From Solirubrobacter pauli (GTDB taxonomy: Bacteria > Actinomycetota > Thermoleophilia > Solirubrobacterales > Solirubrobacteraceae), in assembly GCF_003633755.1 (NCBI RefSeq), contig NZ_RBIL01000001.1, positions 667,426 to 731,425 of the forward strand: a stretch of 64,000 nt of DNA. Reading direction: 5' to 3'. The translations under genes were made by a program, and so were the position numbers. This document shows, one piece after another, positions 9,165-17,045 of this stretch. The first letter of the stretch is position 1. The number at the start of each line of letters is the position of its first letter. Under the pieces are notes generated by a model. That model saw nothing but the letters and a program-made list of their open reading frames with translations, ran no database searches and was not told the origin of the DNA.

Positions 9165-9931
9165 CTGCCACCGTGCCGGATCGCCAGGAGCAAGCTCGGT
9201 CATCCAGGAGCCGGATCGTGGTGCACGGTCCGCCGATGCGCCGCCCCGCGAGTCCCCTTCTGGCGGTGTGCGGCGTCTGCGGTGGCGCGGGCGCCAGCAC
9301 CGTCAGCGCGGCAGTGGCGCGGTCGGCCGTCGAACTCGGCCACGTCCTCCTGCTGGATACGGGCGGTCTGAACGCGGCGCTCTGCCTCCGGGCAGGTGCG
9401 GAGACGTCGCACTCGGTGCTCGACGTCGCGCATGTGCTTGAGCGGGACGTGGCGCTGGCGCCCAGCGTGTGGTCCGCGCGACAGATCGGCCGTTACGAGC
9501 TGCGGGTCATCGCCGCGAGGCCGTCAATGGACTTGGACGACGGCCCCCTTCTCGACCCGGTACTCGCCGTCCTGCGCGGGACGCTCGAGCAGAGCCTCGT
9601 CGTCGCGGATTGCGGCACGCTCCAGCGCCCCGCTGAGCTCGCCGTCGTCCGTGCCGCATCGCATGTCGCGTGGGTCATGCCGGACACCGGCTACGGACTG
9701 GCTCGCGCGCGGCAGCTCCACGCACTCACGGCTTCGCACGTGTCCGGCCGCGAGCTGGTGCTCGCCCGCCGCGATGTGACTGCCGGGGCGGCGTCGCTCA
9801 GGGCACTCGCCGCCTTCGCCGACGTGTGCCGTGCTCCTCTCGTTCGGCTGCCCGCAATTCCCGAGGGTCAACCCCCCGCCGACGCGATGGAGATCAGCCT
9901 TCAAGCAATCCTTGGGGTCCTGCGGCGATGA
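9161..9931 (+). CDS. CpaE/MinD-like P-loop ATPase of the secretion operon
   Basis: A 256-residue protein of the ParA/MinD superfamily. Its P-loop reads GGAGAST, in which the signature lysine of the deviant Walker A motif (KGGVGKT in the ParA at 18 kb) is absent. This is known in CpaE-like proteins that help place secretion and pilus machines. A later VADCGTL fits the Walker B strand, but its acidic residue context is weak. The ATG overlaps the VirB4 stop (ATGA) and the 3' end overlaps the next gene the same way. It may position or regulate the conjugation apparatus rather than hydrolyse ATP efficiently. Confidence 0.7.
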   Translation: MTATVPDRQEQARSSRSRIVVHGPPMRRPASPLLAVCGVCGGAGASTVSAAVARSAVELGHVLLLDTGGLNAALCLRAGAETSHSVLDVAHVLERDVALAPSVWSARQIGRYELRVIAARPSMDLDDGPLLDPVLAVLRGTLEQSLVVADCGTLQRPAELAVVRAASHVAWVMPDTGYGLARARQLHALTASHVSGRELVLARRDVTAGAASLRALAAFADVCRAPLVRLPAIPEGQPPADAMEISLQAILGVLRR

Positions 9932-10479
9932 GCCGCAACGGCCGGTACACGGTTCGGGCGAGCGGCGTGGCCATGACGCTCGTCGCTGCGACGGCGTTCG
10001 TCGCCGCGGTCGTGCACCTCGCTTTCGCAGGTTCGGCGCGCCAGCTTCTCGACTTCCCGTTCGCGGGCCTCGAACCCGTGCCGGGGACGGCCGCGGCGAT
10101 CCTGGCGACGAACCTGCGGCTGTTGATCGGCGTGATCGCAGCGACGGTGATCGTGCAGTCCCCCTGGTGCGCGAAGCGCCATGAGGCCCGGTCGGGCATC
10201 GGGCTCATCGTCGTGGCAGCGCTCGACACGCTGATCGCGCTCGAGGTCTTCCTGAACGCGCTGGTCGTCGGAGCGAGCCTAGGTGCGTACGGATGGCGGA
10301 TGGTGTTGGCCGTCCTGCCACATGGACCGCTCGAGCTTGCGGCGTTCGCGTCTGCGCTCGCGCTCTACGTGCGGAGCCGAAGCGAGCGAATGCCGGCGCC
10401 ACTGATCGCTCGCGTCGCGTTCGTCGGATTCGGCGCGTTGCTATTGGCGGCCGTCCTCGAGACCTACGTCGCGCTGTGA
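9928..10479 (+). CDS. SpoIIM/DUF95-like integral membrane protein
   Basis: A 183-residue protein with about five membrane helices. The segment VLPHGPLELAAF matches the hallmark LPHGxxEL motif of the SpoIIM (stage II sporulation protein M) family, and conserved Asn residues precede it in ATNLRLLIG and FLNALVVG. In SpoIIM the family works in membrane and cell-wall remodelling. Here a SpoIIM-like protein sits inside a conjugation operon, so a role in opening or organising the envelope at the transfer site is a reasonable inference. It starts and ends with four-base overlaps. Confidence 0.7.
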   Translation: MSRNGRYTVRASGVAMTLVAATAFVAAVVHLAFAGSARQLLDFPFAGLEPVPGTAAAILATNLRLLIGVIAATVIVQSPWCAKRHEARSGIGLIVVAALDTLIALEVFLNALVVGASLGAYGWRMVLAVLPHGPLELAAFASALALYVRSRSERMPAPLIARVAFVGFGALLLAAVLETYVAL

Positions 10480-11744
10480 CACGGCTTCTCTCGTTCCTCG
10501 TGATCGTCGGTGTTGCCATCGCGACGAGCGGGTGGCTGCTCAACCAGTTCCGACGGACGCTTAGCATCGAGGCACCGCCGCCACGACAGGCTCTCTCTGA
10601 CAAGCCGGTCGCCCCGACAGTCGCGCGAGCGGGGGGCGGCCCACAGTTCGCTGGCCTGAGCCTGCCGGTCCTGATCGCGGTGGAGGTCGCCGGCGGTCTC
10701 CTCGGGCTGGCCACCACGGGAGGCGTCCTTGGTGTCCAGCGAGCTCGGGCTCGACGTCACCGCGAATACGCCCGATACGTGCTGCACCTCTCGCAACACG
10801 ATGAGGCCAAACCCCAGGACGTCGAGGACATGATGGAGGCGTTCGGCCACCTCGTCCGCGCCCTCCCGGCAGATCGTGCACGGCACGGGCAGCCGCACCT
10901 GGCGTTCGAGCTCGACCACGCCGTTGGCGAATCCGGAGACCTCGAATGGTCGCTCTCGATGCGATGCCCGCCGCGGGTCGCGGGCGCGCTGGATGGTGCG
11001 CTCAGCGCGGCCTACCCCGATGCTCGTCTTGGTCGCATCGGAGGAGAAGCGCCGCAGCCCGTGCCGTCCCGCTCTTCCGTCCCCGGTCACGTGCTGCGGT
11101 TCCGCAAGCAGCGCGGCTTCCTGTATCCGCTCCTTCCTCCGGCCGATGACCTGGCCTCGCCCCCGCTGGAGGCGATCGCGCACGCTCAGGCCTCCGTGGC
11201 CGTCCCGTCAACGATCCGCTTCACCCTGACGCCCGCGCCGAGCAGCCTCGAAGCGGTCACGCGTCGGCTGTTCCGGCACCAGGAAAACCGGCTCGCGCGT
11301 CAGGAGCGCTGGGGTCTCCCGGAAGGCGGGCTGCGATCGACCCTCAACCGCGCCGAGATGGCCAACGCGAGCCGCGCACAGAACCGCGGGCTGTTCTGGC
11401 TCGAGTGCGTCGTCGCTGCCGGCACCCACGAGACGTGTCTGCAGCTCGCCGCGGCGGTCCAGGCACGGCGGGGTGAGAACCGACTGCATCGCCGGTGGAT
11501 GCCGGTCCGCCAGCAGCTCTACCGCCGCCGGTTTGCAACGGCGATCACACCGCTCGTCCCCTCGCCCCGCTCATTGATCTCCGCCGCCGAAGCAGCCCAC
11601 CTGCTGGCCCTCCCGACCGCTCGCATGAAGGGCGTCCCGGTCCGTCGCATCACGATCCCGCGGATTCCGATGCCGCCGGAGATCTTCCGGTCGCCGGCCG
11701 AGCGCACCGTGCTGGTGCCGATGGATCGTCAGGAGGCGGCGTGA
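10476..11744 (+). CDS. Membrane-anchored coupling-protein partner (N-terminal module of HerA/VirD4-like ATPases)
   Basis: A 422-residue protein with a hydrophobic helix at the extreme N-terminus (LLSFLVIVGVAIATSGWLL) and a second near residues 60-85, then a soluble region of about 330 residues. The soluble part (for example LEWSLSMRCPP and LDGALSAAYPDARLG) resembles the region that precedes the ATPase domain in single-chain actinobacterial conjugation ATPases. Here that ATPase is encoded separately by the next gene, which lacks membrane helices. I infer that the two gene products form a split coupling protein. Both ends are GTGA overlaps. Confidence 0.6.
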   Translation: MTRLLSFLVIVGVAIATSGWLLNQFRRTLSIEAPPPRQALSDKPVAPTVARAGGGPQFAGLSLPVLIAVEVAGGLLGLATTGGVLGVQRARARRHREYARYVLHLSQHDEAKPQDVEDMMEAFGHLVRALPADRARHGQPHLAFELDHAVGESGDLEWSLSMRCPPRVAGALDGALSAAYPDARLGRIGGEAPQPVPSRSSVPGHVLRFRKQRGFLYPLLPPADDLASPPLEAIAHAQASVAVPSTIRFTLTPAPSSLEAVTRRLFRHQENRLARQERWGLPEGGLRSTLNRAEMANASRAQNRGLFWLECVVAAGTHETCLQLAAAVQARRGENRLHRRWMPVRQQLYRRRFATAITPLVPSPRSLISAAEAAHLLALPTARMKGVPVRRITIPRIPMPPEIFRSPAERTVLVPMDRQEAA

Positions 11745-14446
11745 CCGTCCGGCACCGTGCTCTGACGTACCCGACGCTTCCGGTCTTGCGGTCAGCGAAC
11801 GGAGCCGGGCTGATCCACCCGGACGACCGGCGCTACGGTTCGTTGCTCGTTGGCGGCCAGGGCAGCGGCAAGACCGCCGCGATGCTCCGCACCTACCTCA
11901 ACGACATCCGCGACGAGAACGCCGCCGTGGTCGTCCTTGACCCGAAGAGCGAGCTGAGCCGGCTCTGCCTGCAGCTGACTCCGCCCGACACGCCGAAGCG
12001 CGTCTGGTTCCTCGATCTCGGCCACCCCGCGTTCGGGATGAGCCCGTTGCGATTGAGGGACTCGGAGCCACTCCCCCTGCAGGCGACGGCGATCGCCGAC
12101 AACATCGTCGCAGCGCTGCTCGACATCAACGAGAACCAGCTCTTCCAGTCGTCGCGGCGATACCTCTACCACGCGGTGATCGGTTCCCTCGCGCTCGCCG
12201 TCAAGCGAGATCGGCGGGCCCGCTTTGAGGACGTCTACCAGCTCCTCCTGCCCTCCAAAGCGGACCTCCGCACGGTTGTGTACCAAGCGTGCGCGGACAC
12301 GCCCGACCTCGACCAGACCGCCGAGTTCTTCCGCACGGAGCTGCCGCAGGACCTCGGCCTCGCCGGCAGCGCGACCGCCCAGCGCCTGGACGCCCCGCGC
12401 AACAAAGTCAGCGGGCTCACGGGCGTGCCGCCCCTGCGTCGCTTCTTCAACCACACGAGCGACGTCGCGCTCGCCGACATCGTCGAAGCCCGGGACATCC
12501 TCATCGTCGACGCGAACATGGCGGCGATCGGAGCCGAGAACAGCAAGGCGTGCATGCACTTCGTGCTCCGGATGCTGCACACGCAGCTCCAGCGACAAGT
12601 GCGACGGCCGGAGAGCGAGCGGCCGCGCGTGGCGCTGCTCGCCGACGAGGCGCACTACCTCGCGTCCACGGACAACGTCGTCGACCAGATCGCAACGCAC
12701 CGGGCCGCGGGTCTAGATGTCACGTTCGGCCTGCAGTACCTCGCGCAGCTGGGATCGGGCTCCGAGCACCAGGAGAAGATCCGCAAGGGCGTGATCAACC
12801 TCCTGCAGAGCCGGTTCCTATTTAGGCTCGGCGATCACGGAGACGCGGAAGAGGCCGTCCGGATCGCGATGGCCGTGTACTCGACCATGATCCGCGACGA
12901 TCCGGACTCGCGAGCTCGCCTTCGGGTCACGCCCGAGCAGATCCTCAACCTCCCAGTCCACCATTGCCTTGCCTCGTGGATCGCCGGTGGAACCCGCGCT
13001 GCAAGCTTTATCGGCCAGACATTCCCGTTTCCGTCCGGAGCCAACGACACCTGGGCCCGCGTGCATCTCGAGCGCCTCCACACCACCGTCGGCCCGTATC
13101 CGGAAGTCCTGGCCTCGACACTTGGGAGCTCTACGGACCACGAGCGAGCCGCAGTTGTGCAGCGCCCCAGCGTGAAAGCGATCGAGCGCGCGGCTTCCGA
13201 GCCGGACGAACCAGAGCCCACACCATCTCGGCCGGCTCCGCGGGTCGAGCGAGCGGCTTCTGCTCCGGCATCGACGCCGGAGATCAGCCCAGTACTCCGG
13301 GTCGTGGGCCGTGAGCCGTACGACGCGGATCGAGAGCGGCCGACGGAGCCGGCGCCGCAGGCGCTGGCCGAGCTTGCGTTCATCGACCGGATCAACGAAG
13401 TCAAGCCGCCGGAGCACAAACCGCCGTCCGAGCACCTGCCGCGCCTCTACGAGGCGGACTACGCGATCCTCGCACTCCTTGACCGGGTTGGCGTCGCGCT
13501 TCCCTCACTCATCGGTCGCGCGGCAATGCCCGGCAGGGAGCCCAAGAGCGTCCGCCATCGTCTAAACAAGCTCTACGAGCACGGCCTCATCGCTCGCGCG
13601 GCGATCGGCATCAGCGACCGGACCGCCGCTGACGGCCGGCTTCCGTCGCTCTGCTCGCTCACGCGGTTCGGCATGGAAGCCGCGCAGAAGCGGCTGCCGC
13701 CGGCGATCCATCCGCAGCGTGAATGGAGGCAAGGCGAGCAACGCCGCGCGGCGAGCGTCCCGCATGACCTGCACGCGCTCTCCTGGGCGATCGAGTTGCA
13801 CCGCGTCGTGGGGGACTTGGCGACGGACTACTGGCGCACCCCGCGCTACGCCACGGGCCGCTACCCGGTACCGCAGATCGGCAACGGCCACAAGCGGCAC
13901 CCGATCACCGTCGCCGAGCTCGACGTCGCCGAGGGCCACGCCTACCTAGACGTGCCGGAGTTCCGCGAGATCAAGCCGGATCTCTCGCTCGAACTGCGCG
14001 TTCCGTCCACGCGGCTGATCTTCGATCTCCTCGTCGAGCTGGACCTAACGGGCCGTCCTTCCTACAACAAGGACAAGCTGCTCGCGTACGACGCGTTCCT
14101 CACCGGTTGGGCGCTCTCGCATCGCCGCTTCGCGGGGCTCGGTACGCGTCCCGTCGTGCTGTTCGTGTTCCGCGACCTCCGAGCCGCGCTTGCGTGCGCG
14201 CGTGAAGCTGATGCCCTGCTTCGCGGGAGGATTGGTCCGATGGGCCGCCCGGCGATCGAGTGGTCCTTTCCGGGTCGACAGCACCTGTTCTTCGCAGCCG
14301 AGCCGGACGTCTACCACGGGTCTCTGCGGGCGTTTGCGCTCCACTCGGAGAACGGTGACGAGCCAGCGCGAACAGATGACGACCGACTCCCCGTACGCAC
14401 CGTGGAGCTGTTGTCCCGAACCGTCGTGGGCGCCGCCGACCGCTAA
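11741..14446 (+). CDS. VirD4-type coupling ATPase fused to a replication-relaxation-like domain
   Basis: A 901-residue soluble protein. Residues 1-460 form the coupling ATPase, with Walker A GGQGSGKT near residue 40 and Walker B LLADEAH near residue 300; it has no membrane anchor of its own. After a Pro/Ala-rich linker (about 470-560), residues about 565-850 match the replication-relaxation family of plasmid proteins: a winged-helix start (EADYAILALLDRVG, RLNKLYEHGLI, SLTRFGMEA), then HDLHALSWAIEL and the nuclease-like core EIKPDLSLEL...LLVELDLTG. The usual role of coupling ATPases is to feed DNA to the channel. The fused domain probably recognises or processes the plasmid DNA. It is the last gene of the operon. 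Confidence 0.8.
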   Translation: MTVRHRALTYPTLPVLRSANGAGLIHPDDRRYGSLLVGGQGSGKTAAMLRTYLNDIRDENAAVVVLDPKSELSRLCLQLTPPDTPKRVWFLDLGHPAFGMSPLRLRDSEPLPLQATAIADNIVAALLDINENQLFQSSRRYLYHAVIGSLALAVKRDRRARFEDVYQLLLPSKADLRTVVYQACADTPDLDQTAEFFRTELPQDLGLAGSATAQRLDAPRNKVSGLTGVPPLRRFFNHTSDVALADIVEARDILIVDANMAAIGAENSKACMHFVLRMLHTQLQRQVRRPESERPRVALLADEAHYLASTDNVVDQIATHRAAGLDVTFGLQYLAQLGSGSEHQEKIRKGVINLLQSRFLFRLGDHGDAEEAVRIAMAVYSTMIRDDPDSRARLRVTPEQILNLPVHHCLASWIAGGTRAASFIGQTFPFPSGANDTWARVHLERLHTTVGPYPEVLASTLGSSTDHERAAVVQRPSVKAIERAASEPDEPEPTPSRPAPRVERAASAPASTPEISPVLRVVGREPYDADRERPTEPAPQALAELAFIDRINEVKPPEHKPPSEHLPRLYEADYAILALLDRVGVALPSLIGRAAMPGREPKSVRHRLNKLYEHGLIARAAIGISDRTAADGRLPSLCSLTRFGMEAAQKRLPPAIHPQREWRQGEQRRAASVPHDLHALSWAIELHRVVGDLATDYWRTPRYATGRYPVPQIGNGHKRHPITVAELDVAEGHAYLDVPEFREIKPDLSLELRVPSTRLIFDLLVELDLTGRPSYNKDKLLAYDAFLTGWALSHRRFAGLGTRPVVLFVFRDLRAALACAREADALLRGRIGPMGRPAIEWSFPGRQHLFFAAEPDVYHGSLRAFALHSENGDEPARTDDDRLPVRTVELLSRTVVGAADR

Positions 14447-14849
14447 GGAAGAGCCGCGACGCGATCGAGTTCCCTCCGTCTCGCATAGGAGAACCGTCGC
14501 GGCGCTGTTGTCTGCACGCGTAAGCGCTAGCGACTTCGGCCGGACGTTTGCACACGAGCACGACACGGGATGTACCGCTGCCACGAGCGCTGCAGTGGCT
14601 GGTCGCGGGTTCACAGCCTTGACAGGCATCGACTCGAGCTTGCGGTGAGTCTGGCACGAGCGGGCAAGGAGCCTCTCGGCCAGTCCGGCAGTCCTCTGCG
14701 CAATCTGTTGCTCAGAGGTAGCCACGCGCTGGCCAGCATGTTGACGGCAACGCCGTCTCCTTCGACGCCGCCCATGTGCTTCCCGGAGGTTACGGCGCGT
14801 CGTCGGTGACGAGATCTTGGTGTGCGCGAGCGGCGATCCCGGCCCGCTT
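14447..14849. other. Interval between the convergent conjugation operon and the graspetide cluster
   Basis: About 400 bases with no convincing gene: the short frames on either strand lack ribosome binding sites and normal composition. This is the 3' meeting point of the two operons, so a terminator is expected, but I found no long perfect hairpin. Confidence 0.4.
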
Positions 14850-15419
14850 CTACTGCATGAGAAGGGAGCTGAGGAGCCCTAGGTATCCACCCGTTGCGAC
14901 CAGAACGACCGCTTGCCGGAGGACGGTCACGCGAGTTGCGACGGTGTTGGCACCGGTCGACATCATTCCCGCGTACGTCTCTGCGAGCGCGAAGTCGACG
15001 GGCCGGGCGAGTCCGCTCAGAACCGGCGCATGGATCACGCTGAAGTCAGCTCGAACGACCACAATCGCAACAGCGCCTGCCGTGCCCCATCCGAGAAGCA
15101 CTAAAGCCACGAGTCCGAGTACCCAGTGGATAAATGTTGGATCGCCTTTGACTAGCGTCGTGCCGATGGCGGCCGTCACGGCGGCAGCGACCGTGTACAG
15201 CCATTGGGCCCGGGCCTGAACGCGCTCAAAGTCGCGGGCCTGCCGGTCAAGCTCACGCCGCCCCTCCTCGATCATCAGGAAGAGTTCGTAGGGACTCCAG
15301 CCGGCGAGGGAGGCAGCAGCGACTCGATCCGCGGAATGGCTCGGAATCTCACGTCCGGGCGCCAACAGTCCCAGGACGTGCTCCGCGTATATTCGTTGGC
15401 CGCGCCAGAACTCGGGCAT
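14850..15419 (-). CDS. Three-helix membrane protein of the graspetide cluster
   Basis: A 189-residue protein. Residues 1-70 are soluble and end in a charged, coiled-coil-like segment (EEGRRELDRQARDFERVQAR). Membrane helices follow at about 72-90, 97-122 and 166-187. Its ATG abuts the TAA of the ATP-grasp gene with no gap, so the two are almost surely co-translated. It resembles no transporter with an ATP-binding domain and no protease motif is visible. Possible roles are immunity, export support or membrane tethering of the product; this is inference from position only. Confidence 0.65.
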   Translation of the reverse strand: MPEFWRGQRIYAEHVLGLLAPGREIPSHSADRVAAASLAGWSPYELFLMIEEGRRELDRQARDFERVQARAQWLYTVAAAVTAAIGTTLVKGDPTFIHWVLGLVALVLLGWGTAGAVAIVVVRADFSVIHAPVLSGLARPVDFALAETYAGMMSTGANTVATRVTVLRQAVVLVATGGYLGLLSSLLMQ

Positions 15420-16355
15420 TTATTCCTCGTCTCGGCTAGGCGAGCGAAGGAACGCTGCTATAGCCGCAGCGATCCCTTGAGAGACAGGATCGGGTAGAAA
15501 GAGCCACTGGCCTGCGGGGTTGAGGTCGAGGAACACGTGGTTAGCCCCGGTATCGATCCAGTCCTGGCTCGAATATCCCACCCCCAAACTGTTCGCGAGT
15601 GCGATCGCCTGCCGCTCCACTCCCGGTGACGGAGCGATGCGGAATGAGTGATGCGCTTCTCGGACCTCGCGCCAGTCCAAGGGAAGGTCTCGAGCGTCTA
15701 AGGCGCACGTCCAAGCCTGTTTTCCCACGGTCACGACACGCAGATGCCGCTTAGCGGGCACCGCCTGCTGGACAAGGAACGGGGCTCCTGCGAGATCCAC
15801 AAGTCGCGGGTCTGACCGTGCAAGGTCGCGGGCCAACACAACCATGGCCTCGCCATCCTCACGGCGGTACTGCGCCGGCCCGAGTGGCTTGACGACAACG
15901 ATGTCACCCCACCACTTGGGAGCAGCGTCGATGCTCGTCGAGACAACTGTGTCGGGCACTGCGATGTCCAAGCGGGCCGCGTGGCGTGCCTGCAGGAGCT
16001 TGCTTTCGGTGGCGATCATGCGGCTATACGGCGAGACCCATTCGACGTCAGGGTCTTCAGCTACGGAAGTCACTAGCTTGAGCCAGGCGCTTCGAACCGC
16101 GCTCTCGAGCGAACCGGACACCAGGCCGGTTCTCCACTGCGGCGGGGCGAGTCGCCGGATCCACCCGCGAGTTGTTTTGCGAAGAGCAATCGACCTGCCC
16201 TCGAGCGACAACGACGGTCCGTGTAAAACGATCTCGGCCGATTCGAGCACTGCAGTGTTCACGAGCATGGGTACCGAATCACCGAGTTCGGCGACCACGG
16301 CCGCAACATGCTCATCTTCGGTATTCCCGACGATGATGATCTGGGCGTCAGGCAG
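15420..16355 (-). CDS. ATP-grasp peptide ligase (graspetide / microviridin-type maturase)
   Basis: About 311 residues. The family signatures are clear: WVSPYSRMIATESKLLQARHA (substrate-side loop and K/Q), the strand DIVVVKPLG, FLVQQAVPAKRHLRVVTVG, then DWREV and the C-terminal metal and phosphate site VFLDLNPAGQW. These match MvdC/MvdD-like enzymes, which use ATP to join side-chain carboxylates of a precursor to Thr, Ser or Lys. A GTG at 16298 would cut off the first strand, read here as IIIVGNTEDEH. A CTG at 16355, seven bases after GGGGAG, restores it and is preferred. The gene overlaps the end of precursor 1 by eight bases. Confidence 0.85.
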   Translation of the reverse strand: MPDAQIIIVGNTEDEHVAAVVAELGDSVPMLVNTAVLESAEIVLHGPSLSLEGRSIALRKTTRGWIRRLAPPQWRTGLVSGSLESAVRSAWLKLVTSVAEDPDVEWVSPYSRMIATESKLLQARHAARLDIAVPDTVVSTSIDAAPKWWGDIVVVKPLGPAQYRREDGEAMVVLARDLARSDPRLVDLAGAPFLVQQAVPAKRHLRVVTVGKQAWTCALDARDLPLDWREVREAHHSFRIAPSPGVERQAIALANSLGVGYSSQDWIDTGANHVFLDLNPAGQWLFLPDPVSQGIAAAIAAFLRSPSRDEE

Positions 16356-16536
16356 TCTGGGACTCCCCGATTCCGAGTGGTCCGCCGAGATCAGCCGGCT
16401 CGCCCTCGTAGACCGCCTCGACGTCTCGGTCGACGGTCTCCTTCGTTGACGTGTACTGAGTCTCTCCCGCGGGAGTACCGGCAGGGGCCGTCATGGCAAG
16501 GACTTCGTACAGCGATCGCTTAGCGCGTATCGACAT
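16348..16536 (-). CDS. Graspetide precursor peptide 1
   Basis: A 62-residue peptide with a short leader containing LYEVLA and APAG, then a core-like segment GETQYTSTKETVDRDVEA followed by VYEGEP and a tail. The Thr/Ser/Lys residues (26, 29-32, 34) precede Asp/Glu (36, 38, 40, 44, 46), as expected for side-chain ester or amide rings. It is clearly paralogous to the peptide encoded just upstream. The ATG follows AGAAGAGGAG at good spacing, lies within the 3' end of precursor 2 and is followed directly by the ligase gene. Ring pattern and cleavage site cannot be read from sequence. Confidence 0.75.
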   Translation of the reverse strand: MSIRAKRSLYEVLAMTAPAGTPAGETQYTSTKETVDRDVEAVYEGEPADLGGPLGIGESQTA

Positions 16537-16693
16537 GGCGAGTCGGCTCCTCTTCTAACAGCGCCTCGGAGTCGTGGTCGAGCGTCTCTTTGCTCTTGGT
16601 TTCGGTCGTCTCTCCGCGTCCGCCACCGGCAGGGGCGAGGGTCGCCAGGTGCTCGTAAAGGGTGGTCGAAGAACGTACGGAGTCGCGCATCAT
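16520..16693 (-). CDS. Graspetide precursor peptide 2
   Basis: A 57-residue peptide from the first of two adjacent ATG codons. Its leader holds LYEHLA and APAG, and the core-like segment reads GETTETKSKETLDHDSEA followed by LLEEEP. Aligned with precursor 1, the shared pattern is LYExLA-x2-APAG...GET-x2-T-x2-KET-x-D-x-D-x-EA-x2-E-x-EP. The frame is open 27 codons further upstream, but that extension has no counterpart in precursor 1. There is no Shine-Dalgarno sequence before the twin ATG; a promoter-like pair right upstream suggests a leaderless transcript. It is the first gene of the cluster. Confidence 0.7.
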   Translation of the reverse strand: MMRDSVRSSTTLYEHLATLAPAGGGRGETTETKSKETLDHDSEALLEEEPTRHVDTR

Positions 16694-16696
16694 GCG

Positions 16697-16725
16697 AATG
16701 TAACGCCGGTGAACGGCGGACACAA
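16697..16725 (-). promoter_or_regulatory. Candidate promoter of the graspetide cluster
   Basis: On the minus strand TTGTGT (16725-16720) and TACATT (16702-16697) are separated by exactly 17 bases. The -10-like box ends three bases before the twin ATG of precursor 2, so a start site at normal distance would fall on the ATG itself, giving a leaderless mRNA. The boxes match the consensus only partly (3/6 and 4/6). Confidence 0.3.
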
Positions 16726-16818
16726 CGCCCGTGGATGGCCCGGCAGAGCGCGGCTCTGGGGTCCGGGCGGTCATCGGACTTCGGACCGTCGACCTACCAC
16801 ATCGTAGGGGTCTGCGAC

Positions 16819-17045
16819 GTGACGGAGCGATATCAGGCCGTCTGGCTTGAACGGGTGGCGACCGCCGCCCGGCGTCTTGGACAGGCGATGAGCAGGTCGG
16901 CGCTAGAGGTCGCTAACCACACCGATGAGGACGGCCTCGTCGACGCGATGATTGCGCTCGAGTCGCGGCTCCGGGTGATGATTGGGATGCTGAATCGGGG
17001 CTCAAGAACCCGACCGAGCTGGTCGAGCACAAATACACTGGCGGG
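16819..17045 (+). pseudogene. Possible 5' part of the HEPN-like gene in another frame
   Basis: A GTG preceded by TAGGGG at eight bases opens a frame with protein-like sequence (WLERVATAARRLGQAM, DEDGLVDAMIALESRL). Past about 16997 that frame turns low-complexity, while the next frame continues sensibly (GLKNPTELVEHKY) into the gene starting at 17046. A one-base shift at the G run near 16997-17000 would join them into a single protein of about 320 residues. It could be a real frameshift, a sequencing error, or two overlapping genes. Confidence 0.35.

Noticed and set aside
16520-16774. 84-residue version of precursor 2 starting at 16774
   Set aside because: The extra 27 residues have no counterpart in precursor 1, and the downstream twin ATG fits the paralogue and the promoter-like boxes better.
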